Below, in pieces: positions 22,913-34,800 of a DNA stretch of 64,000 bases (position 1 is its first letter; each line of letters opens with the position of its first letter). Origin of the DNA: Agarophyton chilense (lineage: Eukaryota > Rhodophyta > Florideophyceae > Gracilariales > Gracilariaceae); NCBI GenBank assembly GCA_030374765.1, contig JARGXX010000100.1:1488001-1552000 (forward strand), read 5' to 3'. The position numbers and the translations under genes were made by a program. The notes below the pieces were generated by a model. It worked only from the letters and a program-made list of their open reading frames with translations. It was not told the origin of the DNA and made no database searches.

Positions 22913-24257
22913 GAGAGGGGTTTATCTCTGAGAATCTAGTGTAGATTATTTGTATTTGTTCTTGGGCACATACTACTGCAATGCTTTGAAACAGATTCAT
23001 TTGATTCAAAAAGAGTGGTTGCGTTTCGGTCTATTGGAAAACATGGGTAAACCGAGACGGCAGCTCGCGTCAGTGCTTTGGGACTATTCCGCAGTCCGCA
23101 AATTCGTTTCGACGACGATGTCCGTCAAAACATTCGACATGGGGCAGAACTGGTTTGACGACTTATCGACTGTGTATCTTGCGTGCTGTTCATTCGGGGT
23201 TTCTCACTGAGAGCAGATGCTATAGTTTTAACAGAAAATTTCGGAGCGGTTCCTGGCCCCGTTTTGCATGTTGACCAAAGCTAAAGTATCTGACGGTTAT
23301 CTTCCCTCTTTTGGGTTTACTGCCTTGTACATCCCCTCCGCGATTGGTTTGTGGGTTTCTAAGTAGGCATATACCCTAAATTGCAGTGTCATGTACAAAT
23401 TACGTCTACTGTCGATTGTCAGTGTGCAATACACGATTGCCACCTGGCACAATGCCGCCGGCGCTGCATACTAAACCACGCCCTTGCTCCACCTCGAGAC
23501 ACGGAGGAGAGAGGAGCAAGGGGGGAAACCTTGTGCCCGTTCCATCTTCCTCGTTTCCACCGCGCGTTCCAAGCGCATACTAGACATTAGACCGACAGCT
23601 CTCTCGCTCTGCGTACGACTGCTTCCCATAGTCAGCACAGACCACGTGCATATCCATTGTTAGCTTTGTAGTTCTTTCACGGAGTACAAGCTCAGTCATG
23701 CTGTGCCAGGTGCATATGTTAGAACTCCATCCACCAACCAATCTTTTTGTCAGCGCTACCGTAGCATTCACATGTCTTACACCCATCTGCAGTATTTGCA
23801 GACTACCAGAATACCGCGAGCCACACCCTTGGCCAACTGACGACCCCTCAAGTGCAGACCCATGCATTCCATGAATCCCTCATAGCTCGCTGGTGAACTC
23901 TTTTTTTTAAAAGCAACTCTGGGTTTTGTTGCCCGTTCTGAGAGATTCGGATATTGATAATTGGAAAAGGAATAATCCCAAAAGAAAAGGCACATCTCTG
24001 AAGCGATTGATTCTCTCCATCGGTAGCTCCCAGTTGTCCGCTGATAGCGTTTGTGGTAGTCGCTCTCACCCTTTTCTCGGCGTAAGGGTACTTTACCATA
24101 TTCGAATCCGGAAGGATTTCTTTGTAGGAGTAATCATACAGAAGAAAATGAATTTGTCCTCATCTTACAAACCGTACACGTTCATGCTAGCCTGTTTTTG
24201 TGCAGAGCGTGTAACAGTAACATTACCTTTCTTCGCGCTTCCCAGAATGAGGCGAAA
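22913..24257. other. Intergenic between the two host genes
   Basis: An 86-codon plus-strand frame (22950-23210) directly after the previous stop has no motif. The frame of the next gene is open upstream from about 24198 without ATG. Nothing else is supported. Confidence 0.35.
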
Positions 24258-25763
24258 ATGCGATCTTCACCTCCCACACTCGCCTGTAGTGACATTCTAC
24301 ATCAGATTTGTTGTTATAAAGTTGCGCCATCTCAACATCATTGGTGCCCCACACAGCTCTTTATCTCCAAAGCTTTGCTTTCGGATATGGTTCTCTCAAA
24401 AATGGAGGTTCTGCTCGAACCCGGACAGATCTCATCTATAATCAATGTTATCACCGATGCTCTGGTAGCAATATCTGGTTTTGGTCTTATCAGTTCTTTG
24501 AATGCATATGGCAGATGGAAGCTCTACAAAAACGGGAAAGCCGATAAGGATCTACATTTTCACGAAACCACCATCATCCCTGCTATACTGAATGCCTTTC
24601 GTCTTCGGAAGAGCTCTCGTATGGTCGCTCTCCTTTTATGCATACAGGCAATTATTTGCGCCATAATAATATCTCTAAAAGCCGTTGCTCCTATCGGAGT
24701 ATCGCAGTCAAAAAAGTTTCGAGTATCTCGAAACCAAACTCTAAAGGGGGACTCGCTTTGTAATCAGATAGATCCGTCCTACCCCCTTGCTCAAATGGGA
24801 GAGGCAAAGAGGAGAATCCTTGTCCACTTTGAATCCGGTGGAGATGTGTTAAGTGTGGGAAGAACAGGAAAAAATTCTGATGCGCTTCTTTTAGAAGACA
24901 AAAATAGCAGCTACGGTCTTCCATTTGTTGTGAACGAGTTTAATAAGTCAATCAAGATCAAAGTATCCGCTCCGATTGGAGGCGTAAACATCTCTTTGGA
25001 TGTTTCTCAAGTTGTGAAAAAAGATCCCAGCAGCGGTCCTACATATCAGAATGAATTTGCTGCTGTTTTCAACCGACTTCATTATCCAGACGCGTGGACT
25101 CAGTACACAGAAGGCCCGCTGTATATAATATATCTATTTCGTGGTGTTGCCAGGGAACGGTATGCGTTCATAAAATGTAGTGTACCCATATTGCAACTCC
25201 AACAAGGTCATTCAAGTCTTGTCACGGGTGCTTGTAATGTTGCGAATATCGAAAGAGATACCATCAAATCTGGAATACTTCTGACCATTTCTCCAGTGCC
25301 TCAACTTCTGCGAGATTTAGACCAGGAGTACAAAACACTCAGCATATCAAATTTAGGGCATAGATGGATCATGCTCTATGATACCGCGAAAATCCTGGGC
25401 TTGGAACCATGTGGTGACTCATATATCGCATACCTTCCGTTTTCCGAAGTTTCAGAAGTGTCTATTATTATCGTAAGTGCTCTAGGAAGCATTGCAGCGG
25501 CCTGTATGGTGGCTGCAATATTCTCATTTGGTCTCACTCGAAGAACATTCGATTGGAATGGCTCTTATGAAAGAATAATCAATCTTGCCGGAAATTCAGA
25601 TTCGATTCAACTTCGTAGCTGCTGGGATATTTCCACGAATTCCAAGGCCAACGTTGTAATTACGCCCACAACAGGCCCTGAGATTGGATATACTGTCCAA
25701 GTTGTTCCTAAAGGATTTCAATGTACCCCAGTGCCGAAGGCAGAGGTGAAACTTATTAAGTAA
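24258..25763 (+). CDS. Membrane protein with three hydrophobic segments
   Basis: The first in-frame ATG is at 24258 (501 residues). A second ATG at 24387 (residue 44) immediately precedes the conserved-looking part and may be the true start. Hydrophobic segments lie at about 60-84, 121-142 and 401-426. The ~255 residues between segments 2 and 3 hold possible N-glycosylation sites (for example NQT, NSS) and cysteines, so this loop is probably extracytoplasmic, with a ~75-residue hydrophilic tail on the other side. There is no catalytic motif I can name. The long open frame without stops marks it as a functional host gene rather than an element relic. Its function is unknown. It lies in the same orientation as the secreted cysteine-repeat gene 1.35 kb upstream. 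Confidence 0.75.
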   Translation: MRSSPPTLACSDILHQICCYKVAPSQHHWCPTQLFISKALLSDMVLSKMEVLLEPGQISSIINVITDALVAISGFGLISSLNAYGRWKLYKNGKADKDLHFHETTIIPAILNAFRLRKSSRMVALLLCIQAIICAIIISLKAVAPIGVSQSKKFRVSRNQTLKGDSLCNQIDPSYPLAQMGEAKRRILVHFESGGDVLSVGRTGKNSDALLLEDKNSSYGLPFVVNEFNKSIKIKVSAPIGGVNISLDVSQVVKKDPSSGPTYQNEFAAVFNRLHYPDAWTQYTEGPLYIIYLFRGVARERYAFIKCSVPILQLQQGHSSLVTGACNVANIERDTIKSGILLTISPVPQLLRDLDQEYKTLSISNLGHRWIMLYDTAKILGLEPCGDSYIAYLPFSEVSEVSIIIVSALGSIAAACMVAAIFSFGLTRRTFDWNGSYERIINLAGNSDSIQLRSCWDISTNSKANVVITPTTGPEIGYTVQVVPKGFQCTPVPKAEVKLIK

Positions 25764-27003
25764 TGTCCAAAAGTTTTACACGGCACCTCATGGATTGATC
25801 AAGGTCGAGATTCTTGGCATACATGGTTTTATCGAATTTGGCGGCACTTTCTCAAACTCAAAGAGGTGTATTCTCCTTTGAGGAAAAGTACAGGGCTTTG
25901 TTTTACTCAATCAAACATCTCGTTCTCCCTGTGATGAATGATACGACGACGCACGAGGCCCTACGGCGTAGCTCTGCAAGCCACAACCCGCTAAGCGTTC
26001 GGCTGTAGCTTGAAGCTCCAGCGAGAGGCCTAGCATAGCAGATCGTGCTTCAGAAATGTATAGAATACCAGTCGAATCCCTCTCTCCCGCCAAAGAGGGA
26101 CGGTCATTCCTGTGCAAGAACCTCTGTGATACACTACGCTTACCAAGTATACTTGTACGTCCAGTACTTGCAATGCCAAAAAATATATGGCAGAAAAGAT
26201 CATATTTGTTGCCTTTTATGGGGCACTTTCAACAGTTAGACCACTCATAAACTAAAAGGTAACGTGTGCGCCTTAGAGGCGTTGTGCAAACCACGTGCTA
26301 CGTTAGCTCGTAGTGTTGGAACTCTGCAAAAAAGCCGGTCTAAATCTTGGTGTTGATTGATCTTTCAGGGGGGATCGGAATAAATTAACCATTTTAGGCC
26401 AGATCAGCACAGTTTAGGCGAACCTCCCTAAACACAAGCCCTTGTGCACTGCTGTATCCCAATCAACCGAAGGTACACAGCCCCATGCGATCCCTTGGCT
26501 TTTGTGCATTGGATTTTGGATAAACCGATAGGAACTGTTAAAGCTACCCAGCCTCTCTGGGTAGTCAATGATCTACTGGGCAGATACTAATATGACAACC
26601 AGTCATATTCGAATTGCTTTCAATTTCTTGTGTTTGGGTTGCTTCATGATGCGAACTTCTGTTTTGTCATAGTATTTGACATGGCAACCGTTTGCGTCTC
26701 TTTGGGTGCTTCAGTTTGTGTGTCTATGTTTCGTCTGTATCTTTTTTTGCTTCTTAATGTCTATCGGTGTCTTGATTGTAAAACCAGAGAGAACGCTATT
26801 GGGCGCAACGGTAAACTCTGTTCTATAACTTGTTTGTTTTATCGATTGTACCGATTTCGGGTTGCACCCTAACTATTCTTAGTTATGAGCACAACGCTCC
26901 AGTCTAACCTGCCGTCAAGGCCTAAATTCTTTTGGGATGCAAGATCACCACCGTGAACCGACGGCAAAGGTGACCAAAAAGAATTTCGCGAAGCTGTTCG
27001 TGT
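25764..27003. other. No supported gene
   Basis: Short unrelated ORFs on both strands, none with a motif. This is the boundary between the gene island and the retrotransposon nest. Confidence 0.4.
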
Positions 27004-28199
27004 ATGGCAAAATTTTCGAAATGCACTACACAACCGCAACAACAAAAAAACCATACTACTTTTCAAGCTATTTGTCTAAACTTTCAATTGTTCGGCCGTG
27101 CCGAAGACCTTTGTTCTGGGATTACAAACCAGCAGTTGACTGCAAACAGAGCTGCAGAGTTGCTAGTTGGAAATGTCTATCAAAGAGATTCCTTAACTGT
27201 TGTTGGTGACGCATATCGTGCATTCAACGCTTCATGGAGTATTCGTCGTGGAAATACTGAAAGAATGAAAATTTTGAATCTAGGTCCTATGCAAAATTCA
27301 ACTTTATTTCCAAAACCACAAAACTTCCAAAATGTATGAGGGCTCTCATGCTGCTATCTATTTCTTCTTTTTATGACTTTTAGAGAGTATCAGTTCCAGC
27401 AGCAGCTGCACCGGTTGATGAAGACTTTAATGAACAGTCATTTCATGATGAACTCCTAAGTACAATAACTTATTAGTCGGTTTCTTCTGTTATAAAGCAG
27501 TGTGAAAAGTCTTTACCTGCAATAGATTCTATGGATGCTCTTTCTGTTAGTTCTGCTGGAACTTAAAGTCATGGAAAAAGGAGCCACATTAGAAAAAATA
27601 TCATAATGAAGATTACTTGTGACAAATGTAAAACGCATTATGGTAATTGTAAAAAAGAGGCATAAAACTGAAATATCCTTACCATCACATGTAAGGTTGT
27701 TTGACGCGCCCCCAGAATAGAAACTCAAGAAATGCTCGTGACAGATATACGTCTACCTCGGACTTTGCCTGTTATGGTAGGAAGAAGGCCAGGAAGAAAG
27801 CTTTCCGTTTCAATATGGCGACCGTTTCAATATGCTTGTTGAGAATATGTCTACTTGGACCGTGTTAGTTGATGAAAGAGCATTATATTTGACCACAGGA
27901 CAAGTTGAGGTCAAACTATCTGCGTACCATGCTGTACTTCGGGCTAGCTGTAAATTGGATAAAATACCTAAAGTCATAAATGGTCAAACGCACTGAAAAT
28001 ATGGTACAAAAAAGAATGCTAGTCCACATCGTCGCATTTCAAATGCAACTGTTTTTACAGCCACCTCTGACAGTTTAACTCCGGTCTGCATAACCCATCC
28101 ATCATGTACTGAAAGGCTCAGCTCAATGGCTAATCGGCCGAAACGTAACAAGGAAGGCCAAGACAGAGCACGTCGAAAAAAATGCTCTAGCTTTCATCA
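27004..28199 (+). pseudogene. CopG: upstream part, broken, with a candidate 50-bp intron
   Basis: The frame from 27004 reads to AAT at 27333. A GTATGA..TTTTAG segment (27334-27383) removed as an intron continues the frame for about 30 codons (RVSVPAAAAPVDEDF). The same frame then continues through two stops to a small cysteine motif, CDKCKTHYGNC (~27620), resembling a retroviral zinc knuckle. A second coding-like stretch (WTVLVDERALYL, ~27850) follows with one stop before 28199. Position just upstream of an integrase suggests gag/protease, but I recognise no protease active site. It could also include host exon remnants. Confidence 0.35.
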
Positions 28200-29473
28200 T
28201 GGATGGAAGAATTGATTATATCTCCATGGTTGATCATGAGTTTTTGAGCTATGCAACTCTGGATCGCTTTATAGAAAAATAAAATGATATGTCAACCCTC
28301 GCCTGTTTTAGTGCTGTAACTCTAGAAAAAGTTTCATGGATGGAGGTCAAAAAGGGAATCAAAAAGGTTCACAAGAATGTATGTGGACACGCAAGCTTCA
28401 AGGGTATAGGCTTCTTCTAGAAAGGAACGACTTCTGGAATGAAACAACAGCCTCTCACATTTCAAAAACCATGGAAGAGTGTACTACATGTCGCTGCACC
28501 TCCGGACCACAGTCTAATACCAAGGTCTCAATCACCTCTTTATCCAAAAGCTTTAATGAGGTCGTATGCGTTGATCAATTTAATCTGGATGATATACTTC
28601 TAACGAACTTTATGGTTTTGATCTCGAGATATTCAACGGAATATATAGTTTCTTCTACTAAACTCTCGGATGCAGTATCCAGCTTTGAAGCCTGTTGGGT
28701 ATCTGAGTTCTGGTAACCGGATTCGGTTCAAGACGACAGGGCATTTGAAATTGGAAAATTCAAGGAGTATGCTGACAAGATAAGTATAGAGATCCGTCAA
28801 GTTCCGCCTGGTCGACACTCGAAGAATCCGATCAAGTCGAAGCACAACATTATTGGCAGCGTTTATCTGCGACTGAAGGAAGCGGCTGGTTCGGACTTTG
28901 ATCCTAAATTTGCTGTACAAAAAACAGTATCTATCTCTAATGATTTATATGATAATGAAACAATGTCTGCTTTCGAATTAGAAAGAGGTTTCACTAATCC
29001 CGTTGCTTCTACAAATTATGACTGCATGGTTCTCGAAGATGTTTTTTAAGCACGAAAATGGATGCAATCCAGTCGTATGATGGCTCTAGTTCTGCGATCT
29101 GAAGCAGTTTAAAAGATGCCTATTTCTGTTGGTGACCTTGTTGAAATCTTCCAAAATAAACAGCACAAAAAGAGGGGCAAACATTCAGTTCCTAAACGAA
29201 TACTCTCTATCAACTATGATTCCAGCCCAGTCTCTGTTCCTAGAAATGCAGGACATCAATTTTACATTGCTATAGAAGACGTTCGTGCTGCCATTCCTCA
29301 GAAGAGCTTTGCGAAATATGGGCAAGACGGAATTGATGTTCTAGATGAGCTCTAACAGTAAAAAGCATATGACGTCATAACGTATGATGGACTATTGTTG
29401 AATAGTTTTACCATTCCTGGTACGATGGCACGCGATTGGAGAAACGCCGTTGCAATTCGCGAGCATGTGTCTG
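28200..29473 (+). pseudogene. CopG: retrotransposon integrase, decayed
   Basis: An HHCC-type zinc-binding region (KVHKNVCGHASF, then CTTC, joined by a frameshift near 28410) is followed by the integrase core beginning VCVDQFNLDD. The catalytic third acidic residue, normally in a KN..ESKH context, reads KSKHNII here, so the Glu appears to be Lys. The core ends with SISNDLYDNETMSAFELERGF and a C-terminal DLVEIFQ..RGKHS..AIEDVRAA segment. Reading continues in frame past TAA stops at 29353 and 29359 to WDLK at ~29483, where repeat R1 begins. The integrase is closely similar to that of CopE, so the two belong to one lineage. No RT follows, so CopG is truncated. Confidence 0.65.
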
Positions 29474-29676
29474 TGTGGGACCTGAAATTGGCAACCTACG
29501 ACATGTGTGACCACACGAAATGCTGTCGGAGATCGCGCGTTCGGCTCCCGGGACAACTAAACAAACCCCGGAGTTGCCAGTGCAAACATGGTCGCTCCAC
29601 ATGGAGAACGGGGTACTTGGTCCCTCTTTCTGATTTTGCACGCGCTCTATGATAATTCTACTGCGCGACGCTGCCA
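29474..29676 (+). repeat. Dispersed repeat R1, copy 2; possible 5' LTR of CopE
   Basis: This is an inverted copy of 15593-15795. It starts TGTGGGACC inside the CopG reading frame and ends GACGCTGCCA 18 bp before the CopE Gag start. TG..CA ends and its position between CopG and CopE fit a 203-bp 5' LTR, but no primer-binding site was recognised and the matching 3' LTR is not seen. Confidence 0.5.
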
Positions 29677-30630
29677 CTATATTTACAATACTTATGGGAG
29701 AAAGATTGTATGATAAAGCCATGCATTCTCCGCTACATCCGCCGATGTTTTCAATAGATGAAAATGTCTATCTCTGGCGTCGTCATGTCTCCAATTTGGT
29801 GGATTTAATGAAAACTGCTGCCGTGAAAGGAACAGATATGTCTATTAAGACTGTATATTCCTCTCTCGGGCGATAACTTTATGATTGTGGCTTTTCTCTT
29901 GCTCAGCAGTTTGTTATGGAAGAAACTCAGCTCAAAAGAGAACAGAAATATAAACAAGAAGACCAAAGTAAAGCAGTCAAGAAAATCATGAAGTTATTCG
30001 CAGACGATCCGGCACCTGCAATGGTAATCCGACTTATCAATTCTTTCCAAAAAGTCACAAGCTGCCGTCGCCAGAAGCAAAAGGATCTGCAAGCATTCGT
30101 TTCTAGTCTCTGCGACCTTGCTACGGAACATCTTGTGCACATTAGAGGAATCTTTTCGTCTCAGATGAAAGAAATTCGTGCCAGTACGTTCCTGAAAAAG
30201 CTGCTCTTCCGGAAAGCAAAGTGAGTTATGCTGTTCTGCAGTTAATTAGCGAAGTTGCCCATCGCTTGACGACAGCGAACAAGTCGAGTGATGACGTTTC
30301 CGTTCCTTCTAAGGTCCTTGCGCCGATTCAAGATGTTGCACAAAAGTTCAAAGATGCTTTGGAATCTTTGCACAAAAAAGAGAGCTTTTGGAGCCTAACG
30401 AGACTTCCTAGAAGTCTTCGTGAAAAGTGGAAGGAAATTAAGGCCACTAATTTGGATGTCGTTTCCATACTTCTATTTGGTTGGGACGATGTCGAAGATG
30501 AACCATTAGAGCCATTCGTTGTCCTGCCCAAAGTCGTTCTGTTATCCACTTTTATGATGCTGTATAAGTACTTCGTTAATGAACGATATCCACTAAGGCA
30601 CCTAACCCATATCTTACTCGGAATGATTTG

Positions 30631-30859
30631 TCTCAGTGACTTTTAATCTCGTCTGATGTTCACGTTTGTATTTATATTGTTTACAACAGTTCGTTTTGAC
30701 CTTTTTGTATTTGTATTATTTACGAGAGCATACAAAGTAATTCTATATGCTCTCGTGTGCTATCTATGTCTATAAAGATGAGGGCAGCAAGTTCATCATT
30801 GATGGACGATGGCCCTCAGCACTCTTCGTCCTGTTTCCATCTGAGTATCCTCTCCAAGA
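30631..30859 (+). repeat. CopD 5' LTR
   Basis: 229 bp. It contains an 11-bp perfect stem, ACGAGAGCATA (30722-30732) with TATGCTCTCGT (30746-30756); in the 3' LTR the stem has one mismatch. The spurious ORF starting MLSMSIKMRAA occurs in both LTRs simply because they are repeats. Confidence 0.9.
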
Positions 30860-30873
30860 GGTTATGGGCCCAG
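30860..30873 (+). promoter_or_regulatory. CopD primer-binding site, tRNA-iMet anticodon arm
   Basis: GGTTATGGGCCCAG directly follows the 5' LTR. It is complementary to the anticodon stem-loop of eukaryotic initiator tRNA-Met (CTGGGCCCATAACC), not to a tRNA 3' end. Use of a half-tRNA primer is the known mechanism of Drosophila copia, whose primer site has the same core. Confidence 0.8.
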
Positions 30874-30983
30874 ATTTCGTCAGCCTGCAAACTCGTTCTC
30901 TCACTGATTTGTTCCTTTCGTAGTATTAACTTTGTTGATATCAGAAACTGCTTCGTCTTAATTCACGCCTTTCGTCTTTTGCA

Positions 30984-31748
30984 ATGGAGTCCGACGGTTG
31001 GAAGATTCGTATCCTTCCCCTTGACGAAAAGCATGATTACAAACTATGAAGAATTCGTATTGATGCTGCCTGCCAGTCTAAAGGTATTGGAGAAGTTTTA
31101 ATTCAGAACCGGAATCCCTTCAGTAGCGATGAAGAGAAGAAAGCCGAATGGGAGCTCAATAAGAAGAAAGCTAGCGGTTTAATTGTCTCCGCTCTTTCTG
31201 ATGAAGCCTTACGTGTTATCTAAAGTGATATTGGAAACCCATGCAAAATGTTGAAGAGATTGGATGAACGATTTGCATCCACCTCAACTGCGTCTCGTAT
31301 TGTCAAGATGTGCGAACTAATTAACATGAGGTATTCCGACACGAATCAGAACATGGGTCGCCACATTGACAAAATGGCTAGTGTCATTGAACAGTTGGCC
31401 TCCATGGAAACCAAACTACCTGAAGAGCTCACTGTCGCCCTTCTGGTGTCCTCTGTTACTGCTCCAGAACTAAATCCAGTGTGTGCAGCGATCAAGACAC
31501 TCTCTACGGAGCAGACTACGTGGGACATTGTATCAGTTCGTTTACTGGATGAAGTACGAACATTGGGAACTCATCGTTCTGAACGAGTTGCGGCTGCAAG
31601 ACCAAAGTGTGCAATATGCAGTAAAGAAAATCACACCACAAGTCGCTGCTATTTAAATCCTTTGAATCCTAAGAACAAGTTGAAATTAAATTCGGAGATA
31701 TCCAGAGAAATCGGGGGTCAACAATCTGGCGAACGAACCAACCAGTAA
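30984..31748 (+). pseudogene. CopD gag region
   Basis: ATG 30984 opens a frame identical in phase to pol (31815). It is interrupted by TGA 31047 (KL*RIRIDAA, where the family has Trp), TAA 31221 (RVI*SDIGNP) and TAA 31746. The part after 31224 is an open 166-codon Gag segment with MLKRLDERFAS..INMRYSDTNQNMG and a canonical zinc knuckle, CAICSKENHTTSRC (C-x2-C-x4-H-x4-C). Removing the three stops would make gag-pol one ~1368-codon polyprotein, the usual copia design. All three stops are explicable as TGG-to-TGA or CAA-to-TAA changes. Confidence 0.8.
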
Positions 31749-31814
31749 GATGAACAGAACAACGGTAAACCCAGGAGAAATAGCATCCGTGCAGCGGTTA
31801 CACGTCCACGAGCC

Positions 31815-34800
31815 ATGGCAGCTCGTGCTCCGGATAATCTGTTGATGTTGGACTCTGGCTCAACAACCCATCTGACGTTCTCTTCAAATCACTTATCACG
31901 CAGCTACAAATGTTGTGTCCCGATCGCTCTGGGAGATGACTCGGAAATCACCGCCACTGAAAGAGGACCTAGACCTGTTACCTGGTCATATGAAGGGACC
32001 ACCACATCTGTTACTCTCAGCAACACTCTTGTTTCTAACAACATAGCAATGAGTCTCCTTTCGATTCCTGCATTGACAGCCAAACGAATTGCAGTACTCT
32101 TCCTTCCAGAAGCCGCACTCATCATTGATCTGGAAGACAACCTAGGTATCATTGGAAGTGCTCCTAAACACCATGATGGGCTTTATTACATATCTGCTGA
32201 CTGTTCAACTCCTTCCGAGCCGATCAGTGTTAACACATTTCCACAAATGACGGCGATGATGGCTCGTGTTTCAGGCCTAATCAATACTGAGACAGATATG
32301 GATGATGATACTTCCATTGATTTTGCAGAGGAGCAACCCGAGCTTAACGTTTCTCCTGCAGCCGTATCTTTGTGGCACAATCGCCTCGGACACACTGCAG
32401 CTAAGACAGAAGTCAAGAAGCTACTCCAACTACGAGTACTTCCCCAGACTGGAAGTGCAACATTTGACTGTCTGCTCTGTGTCCGTGGTAAATTCCGTCG
32501 AAGTTTTGGAGGCTCGTTAACATCTGCAACGAGGCCTGGCCATCTTCACACGGATATCACATTTGTTGGAACTGAATCGGAAAGCGGTCATGCATATTAC
32601 ATTGTAATTGTCGATGAATGTACAAGGTACCTGTTTTCTGCTGCCCTTGTCCGAAAATCGGAAGCATCAGACACTATCATAGAATTTGTGAATTGGTTCG
32701 AACGCCAATCTCGACGAACCGTTCTTTCACTGCACTCCGATGGTGGTTCTGAGTTCTCCAAAGCGCAGAAAACCTTGAAACGCAAGGGAGTTATCATCTG
32801 CACCACCTCAACCCACACACCTTCATCAAATGGATTGGCTGAACGTAATATAGCTGTTCCCATGGGACCGATACGCGCATGCCTGGAACAAGCCCATCTG
32901 CCACTTTCATACTGGAACAATGCCCTACTTCACGTAGTCTCGTGTCGAAATGTTAACATTCACAGCAGCACTGATCGTATCCCTTTGACCCATCTACTTC
33001 AAGAACCACCTCATGACGTGAAACATCTTCGCCCATTTGGTTGCCGGGCCCTTGTTGAACGAGATCCTATAAGTCGCAAGAAGATGCATCCTCGTCTTGT
33101 TGAAGGAATTAACCTTGGTCATATGCAAGGTGGTATGTACAAGATTCTAACAAGTCAAGGCACATTCACAACGAAGCATGTGCGTTTCATTGAGGATCAA
33201 TTTCCTGGCTTGTCACTAATTGGAATGCTGTCTCCATCAGATCACACTCCATCCAGCCCCCAACACGGTTATGATTCAAGTGATGATGAAGATGATACAG
33301 TGGTCAACACTGCCACCCTTTCGCAACTGCCCCATCCTGAAGACACAGCTGATGATCAATGTGCCAGTCCACATTCCACGATCAGCAGCAGTGGACTGAC
33401 TCATTATCCAGAAAAACCGTCGACATATGACCCTGATTTAGGTGGCTACTTGTCCGACCTTGAAACTCAGTCGGCGAATACCGCTCGAGCCCTACCAGAC
33501 GAAATTAGTACATCTGATGAGCCCACTTTACGTCAGGCTCTTTCATTGCCTGAATCTGAGTACTGGACGGAAGCAATCCGAACAGAATTTGAGACCATCC
33601 GTAATCTTGGCACATACGAAGAATCCACTTCGGATCATGAACAACCTATCCCCTCTGGGTTTATCTTCCGCCTCAATCGCGATCATGAAGGTAAACCACA
33701 ACGGTTTAAAGCCAGACTTGTTGCCAGAGGAAATTTTCAGACGATTGACGACAAAGACAGTCTCTATGCTCCAGTGTTGAACTTTGAAATTTTTCGCGTT
33801 ATGATGGTTCTTTCTACCGCTATGCAATGGGATTGCCAGCATATTGATGTGAAAGGAGCCTTTCTACATGCTTCAATGCCCGTCGATAATCCTGTCTGGA
33901 TAAAGCTCCCACAAATTCCGAATGTCAGCGAAGCAGATGGACGGATCGTCAAACTTGTCAAGTCTCTTTACGGCACCAGGGAGGCACCGCGACTATGGTA
34001 CGAGAACATATCTCAATATCTTTGTTCTATTGGATTTCGAAAGCTCCAATCCGCCCCCTGTGTATTCATACATGGAACTGGTACGGATACCGTAATTGTC
34101 CTGGCTTATGTAGATGACCTCAGCACTTTCGGACGTCCCGAACGCACTGCCTGGGTGAAATCTGAGCTCTGCGCACATTATGAAGTATCGGATTTGGGCA
34201 AAACTGACCTTTACTTGGGTGTTTCTATTGCCGAAGAAACAAACAGCATCTTTCTTAATCAACGCCCACTTATCGAGAAGATTATCCGTGTTGCCCGAAT
34301 GGACTCCTCCACTTCATTGTCAAACCCTTTGCCACAATCACACTGTCTTTATGATTCTATGACAATCCCATCTCAAGCAGAGGCTTTGGAAATGATGAAT
34401 GTTCCCTATAAGGAAGTGCTTGGCTCGCTGTTATTTTTGAGCACACGCACGCGCCCTGATTTGGCTACAGCTGTCTCCATGTTGGTCAAGTATGCCTCTA
34501 AGCCGCTACCACAACACTGGCAATGCATGAAGAAAGTCATTCGGTACTTGATTGGTACTAAGGATTTCGGCTGGGAGATACCTCGTAATGCGTCTTCCTC
34601 GGTTACGTCGTGGTCTGACGCTGATTGGGGTCGTGACTTGGACAAGCGGCGATCGAGGGGGGGTTTCGTCATCACTATTGGAGACATTCCTGTCATTTGG
34701 AGCTCCAAGCTACAGAAGTCCACAGCTCTCTCCACGACTGAGGCTGAGTTCCACACTATCTCTGAGTGTATCAAACAAATCAGTTGGTTGAAGAACGTCA

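Noticed and set aside
25930-26060. Possible tRNA gene near 26 kb
   Set aside because: No T-loop GTTCRANNC at the right spacing and no acceptor pairing found.
30757-31101. ORF MLSMSIKMRAASSS.. appearing twice (30757 and 35208)
   Set aside because: It is the LTR of CopD read through on both sides; the duplication comes from the LTRs, not from a gene family.
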